This document shows, one piece after another, positions 51,798-60,865 of a DNA stretch of 64,000 bases. Made by a program: the position numbers and the translations under genes. This DNA is from a virus. The stretch lies in the IMG/VR virus record IMGVR_UViG_3300035670_000144, positions 1 to 64,000 of that record; one strand, 5' to 3'. The notes under the pieces were generated by a model. It was not told the DNA's origin and ran no database searches. It saw nothing but the letters and a program-made list of their open reading frames with translations. The first letter of the stretch is position 1. The number at the start of each line of letters is the position of its first letter.

Positions 51798-51962
51798 TTA
51801 ATCTTCAGATTCTTCAATATCTAATTTGTCATCATCATTATAAATTTCTGCGGAGCAGAATGGGCAAAACTTCGGATAACCCGAAGTATTGCTTAGATCA
51901 TATACGAGTCTGTAACCAGACTCGCATTCGTTGCATTGATTGATTTCTATTTCTTTGGGCAT
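51798..51962 (-). CDS. 54-aa zinc-ribbon protein
   Basis: Two Cys pairs, CNEC (10-13) and CPFC (33-36), form a zinc ribbon, followed by an acidic tail. Starts at the ATG 51960-51962. It lies between the epimerase and NrdJ. Function unknown. Confidence 0.6.
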   Translation of the reverse strand: MPKEIEINQCNECESGYRLVYDLSNTSGYPKFCPFCSAEIYNDDDKLDIEESED

Positions 51963-51972
51963 CTATTCTTCC

Positions 51973-53925
51973 TTATACTATTTCGCATCCTCCTGCTGAA
52001 CATGCCAACTCTTGACTACCAATAGTCATATCGCGAGTTTCAAACTTCTCAAGACTAGACCAATCTACAATCTGTGGCATTTTAGCAACTAATGCTTCAT
52101 ATTGTTCAACCGTGCAATCTTGATATGGTGCCTGAGCATAAACATGATCTGAGAATGGTAGGAATGAAACACCAGATAGTGAATCAAAATGTTTCCAGCA
52201 CCATGCACCAACTTCAGGCCATTCATGTTCTTTGACAGAAATGGTAACTGAAGGTTTATGTTCACACCAACTGTTTTGATATGTCAACCATAGTTCAAGT
52301 TGTTCAATAGCAGTCATATCATCTCTATATATTGCTCCTTGTGGAGACTTGATTGGAAATGAAAATACCCATGTATGATCTGGTTTGGTAACATCATCTT
52401 CATATGGGAAACCCATTTCAACCATCATTTGTGCTAGTGGGTCTTTCTTATCTGCTCTTACAGTACGAATATAGTATGGAGAATGTCTTGCGTGAATACC
52501 AGAAGCAGTGTCTGTCAATTGTGAAACTGTTCCAGAAGGTTTTACACAAGTTGTTGCTGCTGATTGTGGAATGCCAATCTTCTCAGCCCATTCCTTGTTT
52601 GTATCAACGGCAACTTGTCTTAGTTGTGCTAGTAGTCTTTCATGTGTGTCACCTTCATCTGCTTGATGTGTTTTCCACCATGTACCATTGGTGAACTCAT
52701 TATCCATGATGCCTGTTAGAGATACACCAAGTAGTCTTTCTTCCTCACAATTTTCTCTCCACTTCTTGGAGATATACTTGAAGTTTGTTAGTGTAGATTG
52801 TAGTGTTCCAAGAATTGTGGCAAGACGAACTTTTTCACGCAAATCCATTTCATTATCAGAAGCACGTACCACGACTTCTGTTAGATTACAGAACTCACGA
52901 TTACGAAGAATGATTTCAGAACAAGGATTTGTACCAAACTCATGGTTAGAATCCCGACGACCAAACTTCTCAGCCTGCTTTTGTGATGCAGTTCTAGAGA
53001 AAATTCCTCGTTCACCAGAGCGTGATTCATATAGTGATAGCCATTCTTTCATAAACACACCAACATCAATCTTTTCTTTGGCAACATATGAATTGTTAGC
53101 CAATGCACGTTGTACGTTATCTTCCCACCATGCACCAGATTTTGCTGTACGCATACGGTCATCAGAAAGATCAGATAGTGAAATAAGTGCAGAACGACGA
53201 ACACCACCGACAACAACAATTTCTGCAATCTTACAAACAATATCATGACATTCTAGTGATGTTAGTTTACGTCCGGCAGCCTTCTTGAAAATAGCAACAC
53301 AGAATTTGAATAGTGCAACAAGTGGATCAGGACCAGATGCACGACCACCAAATGTTTTGAGTGGTGCACCAGCAGGTCTTACTTTTGACACATCCCATTG
53401 TGGAATCTGACCTGAATATAGAAGATGAATAAGTTCTTTTAGTGCCTTGGCCCATCCTAGTTTAGAATCTGCAACTACGATGGTTGTATCCGACAGATGA
53501 AAATCATCAGCAATTACAGGTAGTTGTTCTGTATATTTTTGTTCTACAGAAAAACCTACACCAGTTCCATTCATGAGAATATAAAGAATCTCATCAAATG
53601 AACGTGGAGAATCTACGGCAACATAAGAACAATTATAACCCGCAACATTTTCTCTCTTTAGTGCTTCACCTGCTGTCATAAGACAACGCATAGAAGGCAT
53701 AACTTTGAGTGCAAGAACAGCATCTTCCAATTCTCGTCTTACACTCTTTTTGAGAGTAAAGTTATTATTTTCACGCAGATGTTCTTCAAAGAAATCAAAA
53801 TATCGTGCTACAGTCTCGGGCCATGTTTCACGACGATTCTTTTCTGGTAGCCATCTTGAATAACGTGATAGATGGATATATTGCATGTATGTCGTCATGC
53901 CATAATTGTCTTTATTTACATTCAT
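51973..53925 (-). CDS. nrdJ: Class II (B12-dependent) ribonucleotide reductase
   Basis: 650 aa. RYSRWLPEKNRRETWPETVARYFDFFEEHL, GYNCSYVAVDSPRSFDEILYILMNGTGVGFSVE, NPCSEIILRNREFCNLTEVV (catalytic Cys and Glu) and the C-terminal CSAGGCEIV redox pair match monomeric NrdJ (RTPR type). It makes deoxyribonucleotides without oxygen or a small subunit; with ThyX it supplies DNA precursors. The start overlaps the end of an HNH gene and has GGAG ten bases upstream. Confidence 0.92.
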   Translation of the reverse strand: MNVNKDNYGMTTYMQYIHLSRYSRWLPEKNRRETWPETVARYFDFFEEHLRENNNFTLKKSVRRELEDAVLALKVMPSMRCLMTAGEALKRENVAGYNCSYVAVDSPRSFDEILYILMNGTGVGFSVEQKYTEQLPVIADDFHLSDTTIVVADSKLGWAKALKELIHLLYSGQIPQWDVSKVRPAGAPLKTFGGRASGPDPLVALFKFCVAIFKKAAGRKLTSLECHDIVCKIAEIVVVGGVRRSALISLSDLSDDRMRTAKSGAWWEDNVQRALANNSYVAKEKIDVGVFMKEWLSLYESRSGERGIFSRTASQKQAEKFGRRDSNHEFGTNPCSEIILRNREFCNLTEVVVRASDNEMDLREKVRLATILGTLQSTLTNFKYISKKWRENCEEERLLGVSLTGIMDNEFTNGTWWKTHQADEGDTHERLLAQLRQVAVDTNKEWAEKIGIPQSAATTCVKPSGTVSQLTDTASGIHARHSPYYIRTVRADKKDPLAQMMVEMGFPYEDDVTKPDHTWVFSFPIKSPQGAIYRDDMTAIEQLELWLTYQNSWCEHKPSVTISVKEHEWPEVGAWCWKHFDSLSGVSFLPFSDHVYAQAPYQDCTVEQYEALVAKMPQIVDWSSLEKFETRDMTIGSQELACSAGGCEIV

Positions 53926-54496
53926 CTTTGAAATTCTCCGTAATTGTTTTACATATTTCTAGAAATTTATCGTGTGATAAATCCCATTTGATGGTATTAA
54001 CGTCTTTGTGGACCCATTGAACATTGTTTTCAATATATCCAATTTTACTATCTATTCTATCTAAACTTGCTGTTCCTCGTATTTTACTGTTGCCGAAGTG
54101 TAATTCATAACCAGTATATACACACTTTTTATTCTGTCTTACATATAGTCCATCTAAAAATTCTCTTGTAATGTCAAATGTAATTTTTCTTTTTTCTGCT
54201 GATTTTTTCAATTTCAAAAAATACATAGATGGAATATTTTCTATGTTAGAATCTTTCCAATTGAAACTATTTGAACCGCAGAATCTATCTTTTACACATG
54301 AAGAACAGCCATGCTGCATCTTACCTATTATTTTTGTATAGCTCAAATTTTTTACTGTATTGCAAAATATACACTCGACTTTCCAGTATGGCTGCTTTTG
54401 TCCGCTAGGAAAAAGTCTCATTTCATGAAATCCTAGAACCTTATAACAACCCACGGTTTTTCCTTCATAATCTACATTTTTGTGAATACAATTCAT
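53912..54496 (-). CDS. HNH homing endonuclease between thyX and nrdJ
   Basis: 194 aa. ECIFCNTVKNL and CSSCVKDRFCGSN form a zinc-binding region. ITREFLDGLYVRQNKKCVYTGYEL and TASLDRIDSKIGYIENNVQWVHKDVNTIK are the HNH core in the form common to free-standing homing nucleases. A 16-bp hairpin stands immediately before its GGAGG site. Its last 14 bases overlap nrdJ. Confidence 0.82.
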   Translation of the reverse strand: MNCIHKNVDYEGKTVGCYKVLGFHEMRLFPSGQKQPYWKVECIFCNTVKNLSYTKIIGKMQHGCSSCVKDRFCGSNSFNWKDSNIENIPSMYFLKLKKSAEKRKITFDITREFLDGLYVRQNKKCVYTGYELHFGNSKIRGTASLDRIDSKIGYIENNVQWVHKDVNTIKWDLSHDKFLEICKTITENFKDECK

Positions 54497-54507
54497 AACT
54501 GTTCCTC

Positions 54508-54554
54508 CTAAATATCAAGGGTTCATTTTATATATAGTAACCCTTGATATTTAG
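54508..54554. repeat. 16-bp perfect inverted repeat before the HNH gene
   Basis: CTAAATATCAAGGGTT and AACCCTTGATATTTAG, 15-nt loop. On the minus strand the stem ends directly against AGGAGG of the HNH gene and follows the thyX stop. It may be a terminator for thyX or a translation control hairpin. Confidence 0.85.
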
Positions 54555-54569
54555 TATTCCATAAAGTTT

Positions 54570-55250
54570 TTACAAATTCCAATTTCCATCTTCGTCTGTT
54601 TCAATTTTTCTCAAAAAAGGAAATTCTTTCATCAAAAGATATTTACACTCTTTGGCAATTTCTTGATGTTCTTTTTGTGTCCCATTCTTCTCACGAAGAT
54701 TAATGTAAGTTAACCAAGACCTCAAACTTCCGGCCATATACAATCTACTGTTTGTAATACCTTCTGGTAATACTGCTCTTGCTTGTTCTTTGGCAATACC
54801 ATTATCAATAGCCCACTGATAAGCAAGTCCAGTTTCATGTATGATTTGATCTTGTTTTTGTTTCCATTGACGTTGAAGAATCTCGTCGTCTGTCTCAATG
54901 GAGTTTTGTCGATTTTTCTTGTCTTGAAGACGTGCTTCTCTGACTGTAAATCCTAATTGTGATGCATCAGCATAACGCTGACTAAATTCTTGAAAAGAAA
55001 ATGATCTATGCCTTAGAATCTGCCTGGCAATGTCGCGTGTTGTATTTAGTTCCATGACGATTTGGACCATCTCAAAAATAGACCAATGTTGATTACGAAT
55101 ACAGTATTGTAGAAGTTTTTCGGATGTTTGTGTGTTTGTTTGGTTCTTAGGATTTGATACCCGAGCACAATAGGAAATCAAATCCTCAGCAGTCATAAGT
55201 AAATGTTCGTTGGGAACAGGTTTGGTTACGGCAATCAATTTTACACTCAT
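54570..55250 (-). CDS. thyX: Flavin-dependent thymidylate synthase ThyX
   Basis: 226 aa from the ATG at 55248-55250 (GGAG; ATGA overlap with primase). RHRSFSFQEFSQRY is the RHR-x7-S ThyX motif. It converts dUMP to dTMP using FAD and folate. It fits with NrdJ as a nucleotide-supply set. C-terminal RSWLTYINLREKNGTQKEHQEIA is typical. Confidence 0.92.
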   Translation of the reverse strand: MSVKLIAVTKPVPNEHLLMTAEDLISYCARVSNPKNQTNTQTSEKLLQYCIRNQHWSIFEMVQIVMELNTTRDIARQILRHRSFSFQEFSQRYADASQLGFTVREARLQDKKNRQNSIETDDEILQRQWKQKQDQIIHETGLAYQWAIDNGIAKEQARAVLPEGITNSRLYMAGSLRSWLTYINLREKNGTQKEHQEIAKECKYLLMKEFPFLRKIETDEDGNWNL

Positions 55251-56260
55251 AATTTTCTCCACATTTCAAATTGAAGTTTGGCTTTGAGTCCTTGATATGT
55301 ATTAGAGTCTATAATATGCAGAAGTTCACTACTCGTAATACCAGACATAACCATATCATTTATATCTTTCTCTTGAGTATATGTCGGCCAGATACAAACT
55401 TTATGGTCTGTTTCTATTGACCTGCTAATTTGTTTGACGATGGCAGAATTTCTTGGTTCATTGTCGTGTATAAAAATGTAATCATGATCGCCAAGAATAG
55501 TGGTAATTGTATATAGTGAAGCGTCCATTGTAGCAATACAGTTGGGAATAAACATGCTATCAATTGGACCCTCAACAACATATACAGGCTTGGTTAGATC
55601 AACATGATTAAGACCAAAAATCTTCATGGCATCATCATTACTCTTGATTGTGATATACTTGATCTTTGAATCGGTTACAGTTCTACCTTGAACTCCAAGT
55701 AGATTATTGTCTTGATCGTAGAATGGTAGCACAATCCTCTTATCGTTATCAACTAGTTTCTTGTTATAATTGGGAAAAGTTTCTTTGATGAAAGACTTAT
55801 AGTCATCAGTATAATAAATTTCAGTAAGTCTTTCGGCTGGAACCTTTCTATCTAGAATATACTTCTTACCAAAATGTGAGTCGGGCAACTCTGCAATTGA
55901 GGGAATACTGAAAGATTTCTTCTTATTAAAGACTGGTTTTCCTGCTGCCATAGAGAAATCGGGTTTGGCAACATTACCACCAGATTGATTCTTATAAGTT
56001 TCAAGTTGATATTGAGAAAATAGATGTGGGTCTAACGTCTTGAGAAAATTGCCAAAAGACATAGATGCTCCGCAGTTATGACATAGGTATGAAATGTTGC
56101 TTTTCTTGCGATAGAAATAGCCACGGCACCTATGCTTATTTTTCTTGGAATCTCCGCATAGAGGACAACGGAAGTTCCAGAGATAATCATTCTTCTGAGT
56201 AAATTTTTCTAGTCTGGTTGAGATGAGAGAGATGAATTGTTTATCAGTGTAGACAGACAT
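55247..56260 (-). CDS. 61: DNA primase gp61
   Basis: 337 aa. N-terminal zinc site CPLC (32-35) with CHNC (60-63), IVLPFYDQDNNLLGVQGR, and TOPRIM YVVEGPIDSMFIPN with IFIHDNEPRN match T4 gp61, the primase that pairs with gp41 helicase. The stop overlaps thyX, so DNA synthesis genes are in one unit. Confidence 0.88.
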   Translation of the reverse strand: MSVYTDKQFISLISTRLEKFTQKNDYLWNFRCPLCGDSKKNKHRCRGYFYRKKSNISYLCHNCGASMSFGNFLKTLDPHLFSQYQLETYKNQSGGNVAKPDFSMAAGKPVFNKKKSFSIPSIAELPDSHFGKKYILDRKVPAERLTEIYYTDDYKSFIKETFPNYNKKLVDNDKRIVLPFYDQDNNLLGVQGRTVTDSKIKYITIKSNDDAMKIFGLNHVDLTKPVYVVEGPIDSMFIPNCIATMDASLYTITTILGDHDYIFIHDNEPRNSAIVKQISRSIETDHKVCIWPTYTQEKDINDMVMSGITSSELLHIIDSNTYQGLKAKLQFEMWRKL

Positions 56261-56314
56261 CTGTGGAACTCCTTCAAGTAAAGAGTTCTACTATACACTA
56301 CAATATGTTGTTTG

Positions 56315-56734
56315 TCAATGGAAAATTTTGGCTATATCTATGACTTTAGATAGGATGAATGTTCCAAGAATAGCACCACCAACTACCATATATCTCCACT
56401 TGTTGATGTCTCCCATTTTGGTAGTCAACTCGTTTCTTAGTTCGTGTATTTCACTGAGAATGATGCGTTCGGTACTAGTAATCCTTTCGTGAAGATCAGT
56501 AATATCTTTATTATGCTCTTTACGATGTGCCTCTAAGTTATGTTCAATATCTTTATTGATTTTTTCTTGGTTAGAAAATTTTTGTTCTTGCAAGTAAACG
56601 ATCCTGGAAATATCTGATGCTACGGTCTGCATTTTATTAATGGTTTCATCAAATTTGCCATAAAGTTTTGACAGAAGTTCAACGTCTTTTTTGAGAAGTT
56701 CAATTTCAATTTTTTGATCGTAATCTTCTGCCAT
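56315..56734 (-). CDS. Coiled-coil protein with C-terminal membrane segment
   Basis: 139 aa. Long coiled coil (about 8-105) and a single C-terminal membrane helix WRYMVVGGAILGTFILSKVI. The layout resembles tail-anchored coiled-coil proteins that some T4-like phages have near lysis or structural genes; holin-accessory or membrane-tethering functions are possible. Not assigned. Confidence 0.62.
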   Translation of the reverse strand: MAEDYDQKIEIELLKKDVELLSKLYGKFDETINKMQTVASDISRIVYLQEQKFSNQEKINKDIEHNLEAHRKEHNKDITDLHERITSTERIILSEIHELRNELTTKMGDINKWRYMVVGGAILGTFILSKVIDIAKIFH

Positions 56735-56746
56735 TTTTCTTATTCC

Positions 56747-57616
56747 TTATTTTTTATTTGTCCATAGAGGTTTTTCTGGTAAAGGGTCTCTATGTTCTGG
56801 TGATATAAGTGTCTGTGGTATTTGCCTTTCAGCATAATCTGCCAATGGTCCCGACATATTTCTAGTAGAAACATAACCGCCTTCACCTGCTTCTCTTGAT
56901 ATTCCGGTTTTAGGATCATGAATGTTATATACAATTCCTGGAAATTTTTCAGGATTTGTTCTCATATGTAAAGACATAGCATGAGCACCTTCAGACCTTG
57001 AACTGTTAGTTAATTTGATTTTGCCGTTACTGTTAGCATATACTCCTCCATGATTAAAAATGGCATATTTACCAGACTTACCATTCATTAACATATAATA
57101 AGCATGGGCAACAAACCCCTTTGGTCCTCCCTCTCTACCACGAGTAAATAAGTTTGAATGGAGTTCTTCATCCGGATTGTGTTCAGATTGTAACACGCGA
57201 GATTCTATATGTGCATTAACGTGTCCCGTTTTTCTATCTGTAAATAAAGTAGTTCTTTCTGTTGCTCCAGGAATATCCGGATGTTTCTCATTAAATATAT
57301 GGATTAAATGTTTACCATCTCCAGCATCATGTGTGATATCAGGTTTTCTACCAAAATCAGATATAAAATCATCAAAATGTGTGTCTTCGGGCATTTTATC
57401 GCCTGTACTAATATTATTCCTTCTTTCTTCAAAGATAGCCTTCCTTCTCATAACCACAGAAGTTTGATTATCTTGAATTTCTTTCTGTTTCTTCTTAGAA
57501 ACTCCAGGCTCACCCCAATTAGCAGGTTTATCAGGAGGATTAACACCAACACCAGGAATGGCACCTGATCCAACAGAATTGGCAATTTCTTCTCTTAGTG
57601 TTTTGAATTTCTTCAT
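56747..57616 (-). CDS. Virion-internal protein candidate
   Basis: 289 aa. Leader MKKFKTLREE, then IANSVGSGAIPGVGVNPPD, a segment found right after the leader in many proteins of cyanophage-type T4 relatives. The body has KHPDIPGATERTTLFTDRKTGHVNAHIESR and GPKGFVAHAYYMLMNGKSGKYAIFNHGGVYANSNGK, reminiscent of small alpha/beta enzymes but not identified. It probably follows the capsid-targeting route. Confidence 0.6.
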   Translation of the reverse strand: MKKFKTLREEIANSVGSGAIPGVGVNPPDKPANWGEPGVSKKKQKEIQDNQTSVVMRRKAIFEERRNNISTGDKMPEDTHFDDFISDFGRKPDITHDAGDGKHLIHIFNEKHPDIPGATERTTLFTDRKTGHVNAHIESRVLQSEHNPDEELHSNLFTRGREGGPKGFVAHAYYMLMNGKSGKYAIFNHGGVYANSNGKIKLTNSSRSEGAHAMSLHMRTNPEKFPGIVYNIHDPKTGISREAGEGGYVSTRNMSGPLADYAERQIPQTLISPEHRDPLPEKPLWTNKK

Positions 57617-57690
57617 CTTTCTATCATTTTCCTCTTGACAACCTTGACAAGCACTATATAATGGCTATGTCAGCCCTTCAATGAATACTA

Positions 57691-58077
57691 TTAGATACTT
57701 CTTAGTCTCTTAGCTACTTCTAAGTCTATTCCAATATCACTTGAGTTTATATCACTTCCATTGATTCCATAGATGATCTTAGGAATATAGTTCAAGTATA
57801 ATAAGAATGTCTTGAGTATATGATAATCTTTACTATCAAATCTAAAGAATAACATTCTTACAGTTGCTTCTGTTCCAAAAACATTAGAAAGAACAATGAT
57901 ATGATTAAGTATCAATCGTTCTTTCAAGTCACCAGTTACTTTATATTTTCTAATCAATCTCTTGACATACTTAATTCTTTTTAAGTCTCCTTCAAATTCA
58001 GACATAATACAGTTAGGAGTATTATATGATTTCATTGCATAGATCAAGAAATTATCATCAGTCAGGTTATCAATCAT
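57691..58077 (-). CDS. Conserved myovirus protein
   Basis: 128 aa. DDNFLIYAMKSYNTPNCIMSEFEGDLKRIKYVKRLIRKYKVTGDLKERLILNHIIVLSNVFGTEATVRMLFF is a helical family found across large T4-like phages next to virion genes. Function unknown. Two bases separate it from the next gene. Confidence 0.72.
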   Translation of the reverse strand: MIDNLTDDNFLIYAMKSYNTPNCIMSEFEGDLKRIKYVKRLIRKYKVTGDLKERLILNHIIVLSNVFGTEATVRMLFFRFDSKDYHILKTFLLYLNYIPKIIYGINGSDINSSDIGIDLEVAKRLRSI

Positions 58078-58080
58078 TAA

Positions 58081-58548
58081 TTACTTTAGTCGTTCTTCTT
58101 TCTCATCTTCTACGTCATTTACATCATCTTCCATTTCATCAAGTAATTCATCAAGTTCTTCTTGATTTACAATCTCACAGAACACATCATATCTACCTGT
58201 ACCGTTCATTAGGTATTCAAAATAGATATGATATGGAGTTTCTACTTTTGTTACTACTGTACCATCATTTTTCATACCCATTAATTCACCAAACTGATTC
58301 AGGTCAAATACCTGAACACCATGATTACCCTCAAGATATGGAACTTTAGGAAGATGAAAGTGAAAGTTGGCTAATACCTTTGCTACTCTTTCTAGTCCAA
58401 TGTAGGGAGTAACAAAACTACAGGCTAGAGCATTAGTCAAAAGATTATTGATATTTTCCTTGACAGGATTGTTATCAATACCGATTTCGCCTCTTTCTAC
58501 ATTCTGTGTTAGATCAACTTCTTCTGTAATTCTTCTGAGTTTAATCAT
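58081..58548 (-). CDS. Conserved phage protein with leader-like start and acidic tail
   Basis: 155 aa. Start MIKLRRITEE resembles the short leader with an I-T-E site. Core: LLTNALACSFVTPYIGLERVAKVLANFHFHLPKVPYLEGNHG and YHIYFEYLMNGTGRYDVFCEIV. C-terminus very acidic (EMEDDVNDVEDEKEE). It is paired with the 128-aa gene in related phages. Function unknown. Confidence 0.65.
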   Translation of the reverse strand: MIKLRRITEEVDLTQNVERGEIGIDNNPVKENINNLLTNALACSFVTPYIGLERVAKVLANFHFHLPKVPYLEGNHGVQVFDLNQFGELMGMKNDGTVVTKVETPYHIYFEYLMNGTGRYDVFCEIVNQEELDELLDEMEDDVNDVEDEKEERLK

Positions 58549-58563
58549 GGTGCTATCTTTCTA

Positions 58564-59172
58564 TTATACGCCGGTAAAGTAGACGTTATCCTTTGGATCG
58601 TCTTGAGTGATAGAACCCATAGCAATAAGTGTTTCTGTTTGGATTCTGCCAGCACGACCACCTAGAACAACTGTAAATGTAGGTAGTGTGGTGTAATCAC
58701 CTGAATCTGTATCAATTGTGATATCAGAAGCATTAGACCAACCAGAACCACCATCTACAACAGTAATTGTGTTGATGACATTGAGTTGTGAATTGGTTGA
58801 GTATGATTCAAGTGTATTTTGTGAGTTGGCAATAGTGAATGAAATATTTGCACCAGTGCCTGTGCCATGAACTGAAGCATCTGTTAGAAGAAGGAAACCG
58901 GCAGTATTGACACCTGCACCACCAGAAGCAGATACAGAAACTACTGGACCTGTTCCTACTTTTAGTGAAACCCAACCAGCATGTGTTGGATGTTGTGGTG
59001 TGCCAGCAGAAGTAGTTTCTTCTGTAGCAGAAACACCAGCAACTACGCCATAATACTTGACAGTATTTGCTACTGAATCGTGAATGGTTGAAGTTGATGT
59101 TACGTTATTAGTATTCGCATATAATGGCTTATTATTGCCAGTATCATAATCTTTGTTACCCCATAAGCTCAT
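58564..59172 (-). CDS. Virion structural protein (MSLWGNKD type)
   Basis: 202 aa. MSLWGNKDYDTGNNKPLYANTNN, HPTHAGWVSLKVGTGPV and a GSGWSNASDITI repeat are typical of a small structural protein of cyanophage-like T4 relatives. Beta-rich. A GATAAATA late box is 32 bases upstream and AAGGAG precedes the ATG. Position in the virion not known. Confidence 0.72.
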   Translation of the reverse strand: MSLWGNKDYDTGNNKPLYANTNNVTSTSTIHDSVANTVKYYGVVAGVSATEETTSAGTPQHPTHAGWVSLKVGTGPVVSVSASGGAGVNTAGFLLLTDASVHGTGTGANISFTIANSQNTLESYSTNSQLNVINTITVVDGGSGWSNASDITIDTDSGDYTTLPTFTVVLGGRAGRIQTETLIAMGSITQDDPKDNVYFTGV

Positions 59173-59203
59173 TTCTTGTTACTCCTTGAGTTTTAGTTTT
59201 ATA

Positions 59204-59211
59204 TATTTATC
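59204..59211 (-). promoter_or_regulatory. Late promoter-like box GATAAATA
   Basis: Minus strand, about 32 bases upstream of the structural gene start. Confidence 0.5.
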
Positions 59212-59473
59212 TGCTTTGTCCCACGAGGTCTTCTTTTTCAGGATTGACAGTAATAGTGTCTGCTGATGTATGTGGGACTACTTTTTCTTTCTTTTTAGTA
59301 TCTGTATTAGCATCACCATTCATGTTGCCATCTTCGGCAACAAGACTTCTTTTCATCTTTCTACGATAACGAGGCTTCCTGGGCATTTCGGAACCTCCAC
59401 GCCCAAGAAGTGCTTCATTTACTTTCTCTTTAGCCATCTCTTTGATGAGAGATACAAGTTTTGACGTTTTCAT
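59207..59473 (-). CDS. Small basic protein with leader-like start
   Basis: 88 aa. MKTSKLVSLIKEMAKEKVNEALLGRGGSEMPRKPRYRRKMKRSLVAEDGN. The MKT start and L-I-K-E site are similar to the leader proteins, with a basic central part and polar tail. TAATG coupling to the next upstream gene. Candidate internal protein. Confidence 0.55.
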   Translation of the reverse strand: MKTSKLVSLIKEMAKEKVNEALLGRGGSEMPRKPRYRRKMKRSLVAEDGNMNGDANTDTKKKEKVVPHTSADTITVNPEKEDLVGQSR

Positions 59474-60768
59474 TATGCTCCACCGCCACCAGTAATACCT
59501 GAGAAATCACCTCTTGTTGCTCTTGAAAAAGAGGATGATGATTTTCTTTCTGGTGCTTGTCTAACAGACCTAGTGGTGGATGGTTCACTTGCAAAAGGAC
59601 TGCCGCTTCCTCCATCACCAACTCTGCTCCAGTCAGGTTTTGAATCTTGACTTGATGTTGCTGGTGCTGCTGGTTTTGGTGCAGTTGCTGGTCTTGCTGC
59701 TTGTTTTGCCGCTGGTGTTGCAGGTGACACACCAGTTTCTAAATCTTTACTAGGTTCACCCTGAATAGATGCAGAAGGCATTGGTCTTGGTGTAACATTT
59801 GATGGAACATCTAACATTCCAGGGGTGGATTTTGCTGAATTTGCAGACGCCCCAAGACTGTTTTGTGTTGATGTTGGTGCACTTGGATTATTGGGCCTAA
59901 CACCTAAATTTGGTGTTATTCCCATTTGACCTAAAGATGTCGGTCTTGTAGGTGTTGTTTTTGGATCACCAAATGCACCATAATTTTTAGATGTTGCACC
60001 ATAATTATATGTTGTTGGTGCCTTTGTGGGATTTGATGGATCATTGCCATCTGCTGGCTGAGGTCTAGAGCCTTCTCCATATTTACCTAAAACTCTTGCT
60101 CTAAAACTCTGTCTCCATGTCATATTTTCAGTGTTACCGAATACTTCACTCAAAATTCCTCTTTCTTCTTCACTCAATGTATCATAAGCATATTGTGCTG
60201 CTTGCTCACCATATGTTTCATATACAGAATTTAGTTTCTCAAGGAGATTATTTCTAATTTCTTCATTAAGAGAATCAAATGATTCGTCCATTTTCTTTTT
60301 AGACAAACCGGCTTGACTCAAAGCAATAGCAACTGCTTGTTTCTGTCCTTTTTTAGTTACAGGAACAGTCTTATCTGATTTGCCGATATGCTCTTTACCT
60401 TTTTTCCATTTATGCATAACCTTGGCAACTTTTTCTTTTTGTGCTTCTGTTGCCTTGGCTTCTTCAAGTGTTTTGTCTTTACGAAGTTTAGCAAGATCGG
60501 CCGCCTCAATCTCGTCTTTATCACCTGCTTTTGCAGCCAATTTCTTTTGCTTAGGAGAAAGTTCTTTATCATCATCTTCTTCATACATACATTTCTTGGC
60601 TTCTTCAAGCATAGCGTCATATTTACCATGTAGTTCGTGTGGCAATGCTTTCTTGGAATGGACCCCAAACGCTTCATTTACACTTTTAAGGGCTTCTCTT
60701 TCCTTTTCATTTTGCTCCATAATCTTTTTGACTGCATCCACTAATGGATCTTTTTTGTTGTTGAACAT
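59473..60768 (-). CDS. Virion-associated protein with KVMHKWKKG motif
   Basis: 431 aa. Helical N-terminal half (1-240), including KVMHKWKKGKEHIGKSDKTVPVTKKGQKQAVAIALSQAG (about 117-155), a small module found in many large phage virion proteins. The second half (240-431) is Pro/Ser/Thr/Ala-rich and probably disordered. Start MFNNKKDPLVDAVKKIMEQ is common in T4-like internal or scaffold-like proteins. Late AATAAATA box upstream. Confidence 0.65.
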   Translation of the reverse strand: MFNNKKDPLVDAVKKIMEQNEKEREALKSVNEAFGVHSKKALPHELHGKYDAMLEEAKKCMYEEDDDKELSPKQKKLAAKAGDKDEIEAADLAKLRKDKTLEEAKATEAQKEKVAKVMHKWKKGKEHIGKSDKTVPVTKKGQKQAVAIALSQAGLSKKKMDESFDSLNEEIRNNLLEKLNSVYETYGEQAAQYAYDTLSEEERGILSEVFGNTENMTWRQSFRARVLGKYGEGSRPQPADGNDPSNPTKAPTTYNYGATSKNYGAFGDPKTTPTRPTSLGQMGITPNLGVRPNNPSAPTSTQNSLGASANSAKSTPGMLDVPSNVTPRPMPSASIQGEPSKDLETGVSPATPAAKQAARPATAPKPAAPATSSQDSKPDWSRVGDGGSGSPFASEPSTTRSVRQAPERKSSSSFSRATRGDFSGITGGGGA

Positions 60769-60805
60769 AGATAGATTCCTTTTGATAGAAAAATGTTGCT
60801 GTTTA

Positions 60806-60813
60806 TATTTATT
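60806..60813 (-). promoter_or_regulatory. Late promoter-like box AATAAATA
   Basis: Minus strand, 38 bases upstream of the 431-aa gene. Confidence 0.45.
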
Positions 60814-60865
60814 ATTCTTCGCAATTCCATTTTCTCAAGGACTTATTGATCCTTGAATCCTGGGC

